Assembly: GCF_002362315.1 (NCBI RefSeq)
Contig: NZ_MTZV01000006.1
Span: forward strand, 1 to 64,000
Origin: Paraburkholderia acidicola
GTDB lineage: Bacteria > Pseudomonadota > Gammaproteobacteria > Burkholderiales > Burkholderiaceae
Direction of reading: 5' to 3'
Length of the DNA: 64,000 nucleotides
This document shows, one piece after another, positions 18,395 through 27,332 of the stretch. Positions within the stretch are counted from its first letter, which is position 1, and every line of letters starts with the position of its first letter. Made by a program: the position numbers and the translations under genes. The notes below the pieces were generated by a model, which searched no databases, had not been told where the DNA came from, and saw only the letters and a list, made by a program, of their open reading frames with translations.

Positions 18395-20080
18395 TCACCA
18401 GCTACGAAAACGTGCAGGCGGTTCATAAAGACCACCGGACCACGTCACCAGATCGTCGATGCTGCGCGCCGCGAGCAGCGAGCGCTTCGCTTCGCCGCGC
18501 CGGATGCCGAGATCCTCCGGATACGCGACGATGCCGCGTCGACGCAGTTCGGCGGTTTTTGCGGGTTGTGCGCGCAGACCGATCGGCGTGACACCGGCCA
18601 CCGCAGCGAGCGCAGCGCGCCGCTCATCGATGCCTTCGGCCTTATGTAGATGCGCGATGCCTTCTTCGGTGACGACATGGCTCACGTCGTCGCCATAGAT
18701 CATCACGGGTGCAATCGGCATGCCGTTCTTCGCACCGACCGCAATAGCATCGAGCTCGTCGACAAAGGTCGGCTCGCCGCCTTTCTTGTACGTCTCGGCC
18801 ATCTGCACGACCAGCTTGTGCCCACGCGATACCGGTCCTTCGTCCTTCAGCAGCTTGAGCCATGCGGTGCTCGAATGACGCCGGCCGCGCGGATCGTGAC
18901 CCATGTTCGGCGCACCGCCGAAACCCGCCAGCCGCCCTCGCGTGACCGTCGACGAATTCGCATCGGCATCGATCTGCAGCGTCGAACCGATGAACAGATC
19001 GACGCCGTACTGGCCGGCCAGCTGGCACAGCACGCGGTTCGAACGCAGGCTGCCGTCGCGGCCCGTGAAGAACACGTCCGGCCGCGCTTCGATGTACTTC
19101 TCCATGCCGACTTCGCTGCCAAAACAATGCACGCTGTCGACCCAGCCCGATTCGATCGCGGGAATCAGCGTCGGATGCGGATTGAGCGTCCAGTTGCGGC
19201 AGATCTTGCCTTTCAGGCCGAGCGCCTCGCCGTACGTGGGCAACAGCAGTTCGATTGCAGCGGTGTCGAAGCCGATGCCGTGATTCAGCGACGTGATGCC
19301 GTACGGCTCGTAGATGCCGCGAATCACCATCATCGCGGTGAGCACCTGCAGGTCGCCGATATGGCGCGGATCGCGTGTGAAGAGCGGTTCGACGGCGAAT
19401 GGACGATCCGCCTGCACGACGACGTCGACCCACGAACCCGGAATATCGACGCGCGGCAGCGTATCGACGATCTCGTTGACCTGCACGATCACGATGCCGT
19501 GACGGAACGCGGCAGCTTCGGCGATGGTCGGGGTGTCTTCGGTGTTGGGGCCGGTGTACAGATTGCCGTGACGGTCGGCCTTTTCGGCGCACAGCAGCGC
19601 GACGTGCGGCGTCAGGTCGACGAACATCCGCGCATACAGTTCGACGTAGGTGTAGATCGCGCCGATCTCGAGCTGACCGTCTTCGAGCAGTTGCGCGACG
19701 CGCAGGCTCTGCGGTCCTGCAAACGAAAAATCGACCTTGTGCGCGATGCCGCGCTCGAACAGCGTCAGATGTTCGGGTCGGCTGATGCTTGAAATCAGCA
19801 GATGCACATCGTGAATTTTCTGTGGATCGACCTGCGCCAGCGAGCGCGACAGGAAGTCGGCCTGCTTCTGGTTATCGCCTTCGAGTGCGACACGGTCGCC
19901 TGGGCGGATCAGCGTTTCGAGTGCATCGACGATGCGCGCGGACGGCAGCACGCCATCTTCGAGCCACGGAGCGATGGCCGCGAGGCGGCGCGCTTTTTCG
20001 TCACGGCGCGTGGTCCAGGAGCGGGCGGCGGGCGCTGCATCTGCGGTAGTGGGAGGGGGCGCTTCGGTGTGCTGGTTCAT
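18395..20080 (-). CDS. mdcA: Malonate decarboxylase alpha subunit MdcA
   Basis: A 561-residue acetyl-S-ACP:malonate ACP transferase, which swaps acetyl for malonyl on MdcC and releases acetate. It has the CoA-transferase-like architecture with LEGDNQKQADFLSRSL, TSLNHGIGFDTAAIELLLP, CHFGSEVG-like CFGSEVGMEKY and GGAPNMGHDPRGRRH. The ATG at 20080 lies 8 bp after the regulator's stop and follows GGGAG at a slightly long distance. First structural gene of the operon. Confidence 0.95.
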   Translation of the reverse strand: MNQHTEAPPPTTADAAPAARSWTTRRDEKARRLAAIAPWLEDGVLPSARIVDALETLIRPGDRVALEGDNQKQADFLSRSLAQVDPQKIHDVHLLISSISRPEHLTLFERGIAHKVDFSFAGPQSLRVAQLLEDGQLEIGAIYTYVELYARMFVDLTPHVALLCAEKADRHGNLYTGPNTEDTPTIAEAAAFRHGIVIVQVNEIVDTLPRVDIPGSWVDVVVQADRPFAVEPLFTRDPRHIGDLQVLTAMMVIRGIYEPYGITSLNHGIGFDTAAIELLLPTYGEALGLKGKICRNWTLNPHPTLIPAIESGWVDSVHCFGSEVGMEKYIEARPDVFFTGRDGSLRSNRVLCQLAGQYGVDLFIGSTLQIDADANSSTVTRGRLAGFGGAPNMGHDPRGRRHSSTAWLKLLKDEGPVSRGHKLVVQMAETYKKGGEPTFVDELDAIAVGAKNGMPIAPVMIYGDDVSHVVTEEGIAHLHKAEGIDERRAALAAVAGVTPIGLRAQPAKTAELRRRGIVAYPEDLGIRRGEAKRSLLAARSIDDLVTWSGGLYEPPARFRSW

Positions 20081-20088
20081 CGGCGGAT

Positions 20089-20859
20089 TCAACTCCCGGA
20101 ATGAGAAGCGCGGACGCGTCGGGCGCGCCGCGGCTCGGCTTGCGCGGCGTCGGCCTGCGCACGCTCGGTGATAAAGCGGTACAGCAGATCGCCGGTGCCC
20201 AGCAGATGCGCGGCCACCAGCGATTGCGCCGTGGCGACGTCGCGCCGGCGCACGGCATCGAGGATCGCAACGTGTTCTGCATCCGACTCGCCTTTGTGCA
20301 ACGGCAAGCCGAACTTCAGCCGCAGATAACGTTCGCCGCGGCGGTGCAGCGTCTCGATCATCTCGGCCAGCTGCGGACGGACGACGGGTGCATACAGGCT
20401 CAAGTGGAACGCCTGGTTGCGCGCGACATAGCGCGACGGGTCCAGCTCGCGCGCGGCGGCTTTACACAGCGATTCGGCGGTGCGCAGCGAGCAGGCGTCA
20501 TGCAGTGGAATGGCGAGGCCGATGGCGAGGCTTTCGAGCGCCGAGCGGATCTCATAGATCTCACGGGCTTCCTCTGCGGAGAGCAGGGCGACAGTCGCCC
20601 CTTTATTGACCTCCACCTTGGCCCAGCCTTCGCTTTCGAGCTGCCGCAACGCCTCGCGCACGGGAATCGCGCTGACCGAGAAGTGCCGCGCAAGCGCGTC
20701 CTGCCGTAGCGGTGCGCCCGGCGCAAACGTCCCATCGACGATCGCTGCCCGCACCGCGTCCGCGATCATCCGCGCCGTGCTGGACCGAGGTACGGCGGGC
20801 ATGGGGGGCAAAGACGCGGAGTCGTCGGCCAGGGGAAAACCATCTGTTGCGTTGCTCAT
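20089..20859 (-). CDS. mdcY: GntR-family (FCD) regulator of the mdc operon
   Basis: A 256-residue protein with an N-terminal winged HTH (LRQDALARHFSVSAIPVREALRQLE read in two parts, about residues 50-75) and a C-terminal FCD ligand domain (EIYEIRSALESLAI, with FHLSLY and AEHVAILDAV His positions). In Acinetobacter, MdcY is a GntR-type regulator of the malonate genes that responds to malonate. Here it is the first gene of the mdc transcript and divergent from an MFS gene, which supports the same role. Confidence 0.85.
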   Translation of the reverse strand: MSNATDGFPLADDSASLPPMPAVPRSSTARMIADAVRAAIVDGTFAPGAPLRQDALARHFSVSAIPVREALRQLESEGWAKVEVNKGATVALLSAEEAREIYEIRSALESLAIGLAIPLHDACSLRTAESLCKAAARELDPSRYVARNQAFHLSLYAPVVRPQLAEMIETLHRRGERYLRLKFGLPLHKGESDAEHVAILDAVRRRDVATAQSLVAAHLLGTGDLLYRFITERAQADAAQAEPRRARRVRASHSGS

Positions 20860-20865
20860 AAGATC

Positions 20866-20884
20866 AAATATTATATATAAAAAT
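20866..20884. promoter_or_regulatory. AT-rich promoter/operator core between mdcY and the MFS gene
   Basis: The stretch aaatattatatataaaaat is strikingly AT-rich for this genome and sits in the 100-bp divergent gap, seven bases from the mdcY start codon. The position fits a promoter or an MdcY autoregulatory site. No exact operator consensus is claimed. Confidence 0.45.
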
Positions 20885-20959
20885 GCGGTTTTCCAAGAGG
20901 CAAATCAGACACACCGCGACAACGCATAACGTAATCCAACTGTATGGCCGGAGGAGATG

Positions 20960-22258
20960 ATGAATTCAACAACAGACCGCGCACGTATCGCGCGGCAACG
21001 CACACCGCTCAACCGGTCGCAGATCGTCGGTTTCTGGGGCGCGTGGGCAGGCTGGACGCTCGACGGGATGGACTCGTTCATCTATGCGCTGGTTCTCACG
21101 CCCGCGCTGACCGAGCTGTTGCCGCGCTCGGGCTACGCGGCGACACCGGGCAACGTCGGTCTTGCCGGATCGATTCTGTTTGCGCTGTTTCTGGTCGGCT
21201 GGGGGCTGTCGTTTATCTGGGGGCCGCTTGCCGATCGCTTCGGGCGGACCAAGGTGCTCGCTGGGACCATCTTTACGTTTGCGATCTTCACGGGGCTTGC
21301 CGCGACTTCGCACAACGTGTGGGAGCTGGGGATTTACCGGTTTATTGCGGGTGTCGGGATCGGTGGTGAGTGGGCGCTGGCCGGTACCTACGTCGCGGAG
21401 TCCTGGCCGGAGGATCGTCGCAAGATGGGGGCGGGTTATCTGCAGACCGGTTACTACGCCGGGTTCTTTCTGGCTGCCGCGCTCAACTACACGGTCGGCG
21501 TGCACTTCGGCTGGCGCGCGATGTTCCTGACTGGCGCAGTGCCGGTCGTCATTGCGATTCTGGTGCTGCTGCGCGTGAAGGAATCGGAGAAATGGCAGAA
21601 GGCCGAAGCCGGCAGTGCGCCGAAGAAGCCATTGCGCGAAATTCTCGGACCCGCTTATCGACGTCGCACGTGGGTGGCCTGCGCGCTGCTGACCATCGCC
21701 ATCATCGGTTTGTGGGCCGGGGCGGTGTATGAACCGTCGGCGGTGATCCAGCTCGCGACGCGCGCCGGTATGGCAAAGGGCGATGCGATCAAGACGGCAT
21801 CGCTGGCAACCGGTTTGCTGTCGATTGCAACGATTCTCGGTTGCCTCGCGCTGCCGCCGCTCGCGGAGCGGATCGGTCGCAAGAAGACACTCGCTATCTA
21901 TTTCACGGGGATGGCGGTGTCGATTGCCGGCGCGTTCGGTTGGGCGTTCTATCTGCCGAACGGGCTCGCGCCGTTTATCGCGTGGCTGTTTGTACTGGGA
22001 TTTTTTGGCGGCAATTTCGCGCTGTTCAGCCTGTGGTTGCCCGAGCAGTTCGAAACCCGCGTACGTGCGACGGCGTTTGCGTTTTGCACGTCGTTTGGCC
22101 GCTTCGTTGGAGCCGGCGTGAACTTCCTGCTCGGCGCTGCCGTGCTGCAGATGCATACGCTCGGTGTGCCGGTTGCGTTGACCGCCATCGCGTTTGTCAT
22201 CGGGCTGTTCATCATTCCGTTTGCGCCGGAGACGAAGGGCGAAGTCCTGCCGCAGTAA
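20960..22258 (+). CDS. MFS transporter, AAHS type, probable malonate-locus permease
   Basis: A 432-residue, 12-helix permease. The motifs WTLDGMDSFIYALVLTPAL, WGPLADRFGRTKVL and GIGGEWALAGTYVAESWP place it with the aromatic-acid/sialate:H+ symporters. Of two adjacent ATGs, the second (20960) is better spaced from GGAGG. It is divergent from mdcY with a 100-bp shared gap, and no MdcL/MdcM or MadL/MadM malonate carrier is present, so it may import malonate or a malonate precursor (inference). Confidence 0.88.
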   Translation: MNSTTDRARIARQRTPLNRSQIVGFWGAWAGWTLDGMDSFIYALVLTPALTELLPRSGYAATPGNVGLAGSILFALFLVGWGLSFIWGPLADRFGRTKVLAGTIFTFAIFTGLAATSHNVWELGIYRFIAGVGIGGEWALAGTYVAESWPEDRRKMGAGYLQTGYYAGFFLAAALNYTVGVHFGWRAMFLTGAVPVVIAILVLLRVKESEKWQKAEAGSAPKKPLREILGPAYRRRTWVACALLTIAIIGLWAGAVYEPSAVIQLATRAGMAKGDAIKTASLATGLLSIATILGCLALPPLAERIGRKKTLAIYFTGMAVSIAGAFGWAFYLPNGLAPFIAWLFVLGFFGGNFALFSLWLPEQFETRVRATAFAFCTSFGRFVGAGVNFLLGAAVLQMHTLGVPVALTAIAFVIGLFIIPFAPETKGEVLPQ

Positions 22259-22279
22259 GTGAATGGGTATCAGTGAATG

Positions 22280-22314
22280 GGTATCGGGCCCGATACGCTA
22301 ATCGGCCCGATACC
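22280..22314. terminator. Bidirectional hairpin between convergent MFS genes
   Basis: Arms ggtatcgggcc and ggcccgatacc pair perfectly around a 13-nt loop, in the 84-bp gap between two converging genes. A nested palindrome gtatcgggcccgatac shares the left arm, and a 13-bp direct repeat (gtgaatgggtatc) precedes it. No U-tract is seen. Confidence 0.55.
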
Positions 22315-22342
22315 ACTATTTGCGCCAGACCTATCGCGAACG

Positions 22343-23956
22343 CTACTCCACCGCCATCGGCACTTCTTCCGTTAGCGGTGCAGGAACGGCATGATTTGCT
22401 TCGTCGTCCTTGTCGCGTGCAATCTCACCGTGATCGGAACGAACCCGCCCAAGCAACCCAAAGACCAGAACAGCAGCAATCAAGGTCAGGATAATCGCGA
22501 CCCAAAGAAGTTTCTGGAACGCCAGTTCATAAGCCTGGAGCAGTTGTGCATGATCAAAGCTCGAAAGGATCGATCCGGCCTTCGCCAACGTGCCAGCGGC
22601 AAGTTGCGCAGCGCCTGACGTCAGAATGTCCGGGTTCTGATCGGGCTTGAAGTCGGTCAATGTTTGCCGGGCGAAAAACGCCAGCAATGAACCCACAATG
22701 GCCATAGACGTACTATCGATCGAGACGCGCAAAGCGCCAAAGATACCGATAGCCATCCCGGCTTTTTCGCTGGGCACGACACTGACGGCCAGGTTGTCCA
22801 TCAAACCCCACGGAATGGCGGCACCTAAACCAATGAGAAGCAGATCGACGCGCATCAGGATGCCATGATTTCCGAGTGGCACCTGTGTGAACAGCAAAAG
22901 TCCCGCGACGGATATCAGCATGCCGATACCCGAGAGTATGCCCACCGGAAAAAATCGGGCGAGCATCGCCGAAAGAAACGGAATGAATAGAAGTGGTGCA
23001 GAAAAATAAAGCATCAGTATCCCGGCCTCCAGGGGACTGAGCCCTTCAATTCCGATAAAACGCAGCGGCAGGATAACGAGTAGCGCGATATAGGAGTACG
23101 CGGTCGCGAGCGGCAAAAGCTGCGCGCCCACAAAGCGCGGATAGCGGAACAGGCTCAGATCGAGCATGGGATTCGGGACTTTCAACTCGATCGCAACAAA
23201 CACGACAAGCGCCACGCCGCTCGACAGAAAGAGACCCAGAACCAGCGAACTCGTCCAGCCATGCACAGGGGCTTCAATCACGGCAAAGGTGAAGAGCGTG
23301 AGCATGAGCGTGAAGGTGCCGGCGCCTAGCCAGTCGAGGCCATGCGTTGCGGGATTCTTGCTGTCCTTCATGTAGAAAATGCACAACAGCAGAGCAATTG
23401 AACTGATCACTGCACTGCCGAGAAACACCGCGTGCCAGTTCGCCAAAGCGATCAGACCGCCGGCCAGCGTTGGGCCAAAGGCAAGGCCCGCGCCAAACGC
23501 AATGCCGATAAGACTAAAAATCCTGACGCGCGCGGGACCTTCAAACTCCTGGGCCAGCATCGAGACGCCGCCCGCATAGGCGCAGGCGGCCGCAAGACCA
23601 TGCGGCACGCGCAGGAAATCAAGCCACAAAACGCTTGGCGCAAACGGCATGGCAAGTGAAACAAGCGTCATGACCAGCATGCCGATAAAGAAGATCTTCT
23701 TGCGGCCATAGTGATCGGCAAGTGCACCCGCCACCATCAGGGTGCTGCCGCAAGCCAGCATGAAGGCATTGGTGATCCAGGAAAGGGCAACGGTCCCTCC
23801 CGCAAGATCGCGGCTGATGAAGGTTTGAGCAGCGGGACCCGCCGAAAGACTCAAAGGCAAGCTGATGCAGGCCAGAATCACTGCGATCAGCACAAGCATT
23901 TTTTCGCGTGCGGAGCGCGGCACTGCCGCGGAAGCACTGGGGGAGTTTTGATGCAT
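22343..23956 (-). CDS. MFS efflux pump, DHA2 (14-helix, EmrB/QacA) type
   Basis: A 537-residue membrane protein with about 14 helices. The N-terminal half has LAGGTVALSWITNAFMLACG, GALADHYGRKKIFFIG and the motif C-like region FGPTLAGGLIALANWHAVF. It probably exports drugs or metabolites by proton antiport. The start at 23956 (MHQNSPSASAAV) has AGGAAT about 11 bases upstream and removes an implausible upstream extension. No MFP partner gene is adjacent. Codon use appears slightly less GC-biased than neighbouring genes. Confidence 0.85.
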   Translation of the reverse strand: MHQNSPSASAAVPRSAREKMLVLIAVILACISLPLSLSAGPAAQTFISRDLAGGTVALSWITNAFMLACGSTLMVAGALADHYGRKKIFFIGMLVMTLVSLAMPFAPSVLWLDFLRVPHGLAAACAYAGGVSMLAQEFEGPARVRIFSLIGIAFGAGLAFGPTLAGGLIALANWHAVFLGSAVISSIALLLCIFYMKDSKNPATHGLDWLGAGTFTLMLTLFTFAVIEAPVHGWTSSLVLGLFLSSGVALVVFVAIELKVPNPMLDLSLFRYPRFVGAQLLPLATAYSYIALLVILPLRFIGIEGLSPLEAGILMLYFSAPLLFIPFLSAMLARFFPVGILSGIGMLISVAGLLLFTQVPLGNHGILMRVDLLLIGLGAAIPWGLMDNLAVSVVPSEKAGMAIGIFGALRVSIDSTSMAIVGSLLAFFARQTLTDFKPDQNPDILTSGAAQLAAGTLAKAGSILSSFDHAQLLQAYELAFQKLLWVAIILTLIAAVLVFGLLGRVRSDHGEIARDKDDEANHAVPAPLTEEVPMAVE

Positions 23957-24105
23957 CAGTGAGACATTCCTGTGGTTCGCGCGATACAGGTACCGCGCAA
24001 TTCTGCGTTTCGGGACATGGATGCATGCTGAGGGCATCGGCATCATGGATAAAGAAGCGCAACGCGAATTCATCTGTCGTGAAACACGAATAGTGATGAA
24101 ACCTG

Positions 24106-24400
24106 GCCAACATTCAGTTCACAGGCGGCACGACCGGGCGCTCCAGAGGCGCTACGCTGACGCTTCGAAATATCGTCAATAACGGAGGATTCGTTGCGCA
24201 AGCGCTGACCCTCTCCGACGCAGATGTGCTTTGGACAAGCGTGCAATGACGGTCGGACGGAGTCCGACTCGTCTGGAGGTCAAGCTCGTGGATTTGGCCG
24301 GTGACATCGTGCCGGTCGGTGCAACCGGCGAACTGCGCAGGAAGGGTTACCCGGTCATGCAGGGCTACTGGGACGACGAGCGGACGTACGGGGATGACAT
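24106..24400 (+). pseudogene. Decayed AMP-binding acyl-CoA synthetase fragment
   Basis: Two pieces of one enzyme survive in different frames. From 24112 the sequence encodes IQFTGGTTGRSRGATLTLRN, the P-loop-like AMP-binding signature, up to a stop at 24246. From about 24250, in another frame, it encodes LEVKLVDLAGDIVPVGATGE followed by RKGYPVMQGYWDDE, the later family motif. The roughly 200 residues that normally separate these blocks are gone. This is a clear remnant with a deletion and frameshift. Confidence 0.8.
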
Positions 24401-24412
24401 CGTCATCCCCGT
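24388..24412. repeat. Perfect inverted repeat
   Basis: Arms acggggatgac and gtcatccccgt (11 bp, 3-nt loop) lie between the pseudogene and the end of the ArsR-SRPBCC gene. It could be a transcription terminator for that minus-strand gene, though no U-run follows. Confidence 0.6.
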
Positions 24413-24434
24413 ATCGGCCGGTGCGTCAGGTGTG

Positions 24435-25232
24435 TCAGGTGCAGCTTTGCGGACCGTCCGGCATATACGCCAGAGAACCTGGCGTAGTTAGAAGCTGCCC
24501 GGTTTCCAGCAGCGTCTTGAGACCGGACAGCACCATCGGCCAGCCGCCATAGAGTTCTTCGCATGCGCCTTCGCGCATCTGGTCGTGCGTGACGGTGAGC
24601 CGGCATGAATCGCCGACCGGCTCGATCTGCCAGGTCACGCGCGATGTGCCTTCGGCCTTCGCGTCATCGCTCCACAGCGCACGGAAACTCTGCACGAGGC
24701 GGCGCGGCGGATCGACTTCGAGATTCTCGCCTTCCGCAATGATCGGCATGTCCGTGCGGCTGGCGCCTGCGGGCGCAGGCGGCCGCGCCTCGTGGCGTGA
24801 ACCTGGCGTGTAGTCCGATAAGGTCTGCAGGCCGAACGTGTATTTGGCGCGCAGATCGGTGCGGGTAATCGCTTCCCACAGACGCTCGGGGGTCGTCTTG
24901 ATATAGATCTCGTAAACCTTTTCCATTGTCTTCTCCAGTTCGTCTTTCAGGTCGCTCAGCGCCGTCACCCACGGCTGCGCGTACTTGCTTACCCAGCGGT
25001 CATGGATGAGCCGGATGGGGACCGCATTCAGAAAGTGCAGCTTCTCGCGTCCTTTTTTCCGGCTCACGACAAGCCCCGCTTCTTCGAGCACTTTCAGGTG
25101 CTTCATGACGCCGAAGCGCGTCATCGGCAAGCGCGCTTCGAGCGCGCTCAGCGTCTGCCCGTCCTGCTTGAACAGCTCATCGAGCAGGCTGCGGCGGGTC
25201 GAGTCGGAAAGGGCTCTGAATACGTCGTCCAT
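24435..25232 (-). CDS. ArsR-type regulator fused to an SRPBCC (AHSA1) domain
   Basis: A 265-residue fusion. Residues 1-95 are an ArsR winged HTH (MDDVFRALSDSTRRSLLDEL, LPMTRFGVMKHLKVLEEAGL). No metal-binding CVC motif is seen in the recognition helix. Residues about 100-255 are an AHSA1/SRPBCC helix-grip domain (VYEIYIKTTPERLWEAITRT, VTHDQ, GGWPMVLSGLKTLLETG). This suggests a ligand-sensing repressor in one chain rather than the more usual adjacent pair. The ATG at 25232 is chosen over an upstream GTG that falls in the operator. Confidence 0.88.
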   Translation of the reverse strand: MDDVFRALSDSTRRSLLDELFKQDGQTLSALEARLPMTRFGVMKHLKVLEEAGLVVSRKKGREKLHFLNAVPIRLIHDRWVSKYAQPWVTALSDLKDELEKTMEKVYEIYIKTTPERLWEAITRTDLRAKYTFGLQTLSDYTPGSRHEARPPAPAGASRTDMPIIAEGENLEVDPPRRLVQSFRALWSDDAKAEGTSRVTWQIEPVGDSCRLTVTHDQMREGACEELYGGWPMVLSGLKTLLETGQLLTTPGSLAYMPDGPQSCT

Positions 25233-25246
25233 GGAGCAGATAATAG

Positions 25247-25262
25247 GTGACCGTTTGGTCAC
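25247..25262. promoter_or_regulatory. Palindromic operator upstream of the ArsR-SRPBCC gene
   Basis: The palindrome gtgacc-gttt-ggtcac lies 14 bp before the start codon. Its position suits autorepression by the ArsR domain. Confidence 0.65.
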
Positions 25263-25393
25263 GTGTCAAGGCGATTTCGGATCGTAAATGTAGAAAGGCC
25301 GCCGGTCCTTGTCGGGCGGCGGCTAGCTGGTTCTGGCAGGGCGAGGTGGAGCGAGAGGGTGCTGGGTGGTGCAACAGTAGTGTGCGGGGGCCG

Positions 25394-26314
25394 TTACTCC
25401 GCCGGCCGTCGCACCCGCCAGCCATGCCGCACGACACTCACGAGCGGCCAGCCAAGATTGACCCCAAGGCTCGAAACAACGATTAGCGCCATGCCCGCAA
25501 GTTGCGGCACCGACAGCGCGCGACCATAGACGATCGCATCGACGGCGATCGCCGTCAGCGGGTAGACGAACAGCAGAACGGCGATCACGGGCGTGGTCAG
25601 CTTGGGCAACGCCCCATAGATCAGCACATACGACAGCCCCGTATGCAGCACACCCATGCCGACGAGCCAGAACCACTGCTGCGGCTCGATATGTACCGCG
25701 CCAAGCGGTGCGATGAACGGCAGGCAGACCACACCGACGAGGCATTGCGCGAGCGTCAGTAGATGCGGGCGCAGATCGCCGAGGCTCTTCGCGATCAGCG
25801 TCACGGCGGCATAGAGCACGGACCCGGCGAGCGCTTCGGCGATCCCGATCAGATAACTCGAATGGCCCAGCAGGTTGCCGCTCGCCGCGACACCCGACGC
25901 AAGCACCAGCCCGACGAACGCCGTCGAGATCCACCCGAGCCGGTCAATGCCGAGCCGCTCATGAAACAGCGCCGCACCGATCAGCACGACCCAGAACGGC
26001 TGCACGTGAAACACGACGGTCGCGACCGCGATACTCGTGCGATGGATCGCGTCGAAGAAGCCGACCCATTGCGTGACCATCAGCACGCCCGACAGCACCG
26101 CCAGCGCGACGGTACGCCGCGTGAAATGGCGGCGCGCGAAGAAGCCTTTCCACGCGCAATACGCGGCCAGCGCAAAGAAGCCAAACAGGCAGCGAAAAAA
26201 CACCATCGAGAGCGCGTCGAGCCGCGCCTCTTCGACGAATACGCCGAGAGTGCCCATCAGCAGTCCGCCGCTGGCTAGCGTGATGGCGCCTTGCTGGCGC
26301 TCGGTGAAAGACAT
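25394..26314 (-). CDS. EamA-family (DMT) transporter
   Basis: A 306-residue protein with ten predicted helices in two EamA repeats. Segments such as LSMVFFRCLFGFFALAAYCA, HVQPFWVVLIGAALFHERLG and the second-repeat GMGVLHTGLSYVLIYGALPK are typical. Probably a metabolite exporter or importer of unknown substrate. The ATG at 26314 is used; the upstream alternative is a TTG. Divergent from a LysR-type gene, its likely regulator. Confidence 0.88.
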   Translation of the reverse strand: MSFTERQQGAITLASGGLLMGTLGVFVEEARLDALSMVFFRCLFGFFALAAYCAWKGFFARRHFTRRTVALAVLSGVLMVTQWVGFFDAIHRTSIAVATVVFHVQPFWVVLIGAALFHERLGIDRLGWISTAFVGLVLASGVAASGNLLGHSSYLIGIAEALAGSVLYAAVTLIAKSLGDLRPHLLTLAQCLVGVVCLPFIAPLGAVHIEPQQWFWLVGMGVLHTGLSYVLIYGALPKLTTPVIAVLLFVYPLTAIAVDAIVYGRALSVPQLAGMALIVVSSLGVNLGWPLVSVVRHGWRVRRPAE

Positions 26315-26388
26315 GGACACGCGACTCCGCAACGATAGACCGATCGAGTATCCGCGACTTGTAAGCCATCGACAAACGAATTAAATTT

Positions 26389-26397
26389 GGAAATTCC
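26389..26397. promoter_or_regulatory. AT-rich palindrome in the EamA/LysR divergent promoter
   Basis: ggaaattcc, within an AT-rich tract (aattaaatttggaaattcc), is 20 bp before the LysR-type start. LysR regulators often bind such sites in divergent gaps. Weak support. Confidence 0.3.
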
Positions 26398-26417
26398 ATA
26401 AGCCGGATTGATAAATC

Positions 26418-27332
26418 ATGCACCCGGAATTCGATATCGATTTGCTGCGCACCTTCGTCGCGGTGGTGGAAACGGGGAGTTTTACGAAGGCATCGGTGGC
26501 GGTGCACCGGTCGCAGGCGGCGGTGAGCATGCAGATCAAGCGGCTCGAACGGATGCTCGGCACGACGCTGTTCGCGCGCGACACCCGCAACCTCGCGCTG
26601 ACGCGGCCGGGCAATACGCTGCTCGAATACGCGCGTCGCGTGATCGATCTGCATCAGGAGGCATGGGCCGCGATCGTGCGGCCTGAAGTGACGGGGCGCG
26701 TCGTGCTCGGTGCGCCGGACGACTATGTGTCGTCGTTGCTCTCGCCGGTGCTGCGGCGGTTTTCGAATCTTTATCCGCACGTCGAGATCGAGATTGTCTG
26801 TGCGCAGAGCACGGCACTTGCGCCGATGCTGGCCGACAACAAGATCGATCTGGCGTTCGTCACGCGCGACCGCAAGCTGCACGGCGAATTCGTGCGTAGC
26901 GAGCCGATGGTATGGGTGGGTTCGTCCGATGAACCGGCTGTGCTTGCCGCCTCGCCGTTGCCGGTCGGGCTGTACGAGCCCGGTTGTGTCGCGCGTCTGC
27001 ATACGCTTGCCGCGCTCGATGCAGCGAAGATCCGTTATCGCGCCGCGTATAGCAGCGCGAGTCTGCTTGGCCTGGTCGCGACTGTGGATGCTGGCCTCGC
27101 GGTGATCGCGCTCGCGCGTTGCAGCGTGCCGGCGCGGCTCGCCATTCTCGGCGAAGCGCAGGGGTTGCCGTTTATCGAGCCGCTTGAAATCGTCGTTGCG
27201 CGGAGTGCGAAATCGGATCGACCGACTTGCGACTATCTTGCCGCGCAGATGGTGCAGGATCTTGCGGTGCGCGTGCAGACGCGTGCCCAGCCGGCGCAGG
27301 AGACTGCGTCGCGCGACAATCTGCCGATGTGA
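26418..27332 (+). CDS. LysR-family transcriptional regulator
   Basis: A 304-residue LTTR. The HTH spans about residues 8-65 (LLRTFVAVVETGSFTKASVA, VSMQIKRLERMLGTTLF) and the effector domain begins at about 90 (GRVVLGAPDDYVSSLL). It is divergent from the EamA transporter, the classic layout for a regulator controlling the neighbouring transporter gene. Ligand unknown. The final codons lie in the left copy of a partial duplication shared with the end of fbpC. Confidence 0.9.
   Translation: MHPEFDIDLLRTFVAVVETGSFTKASVAVHRSQAAVSMQIKRLERMLGTTLFARDTRNLALTRPGNTLLEYARRVIDLHQEAWAAIVRPEVTGRVVLGAPDDYVSSLLSPVLRRFSNLYPHVEIEIVCAQSTALAPMLADNKIDLAFVTRDRKLHGEFVRSEPMVWVGSSDEPAVLAASPLPVGLYEPGCVARLHTLAALDAAKIRYRAAYSSASLLGLVATVDAGLAVIALARCSVPARLAILGEAQGLPFIEPLEIVVARSAKSDRPTCDYLAAQMVQDLAVRVQTRAQPAQETASRDNLPM

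Noticed and set aside
18650..19792. Plus-strand open frame (about 380 codons) opposite mdcA
   Set aside because: Antisense shadow of mdcA, with no recognisable domain.
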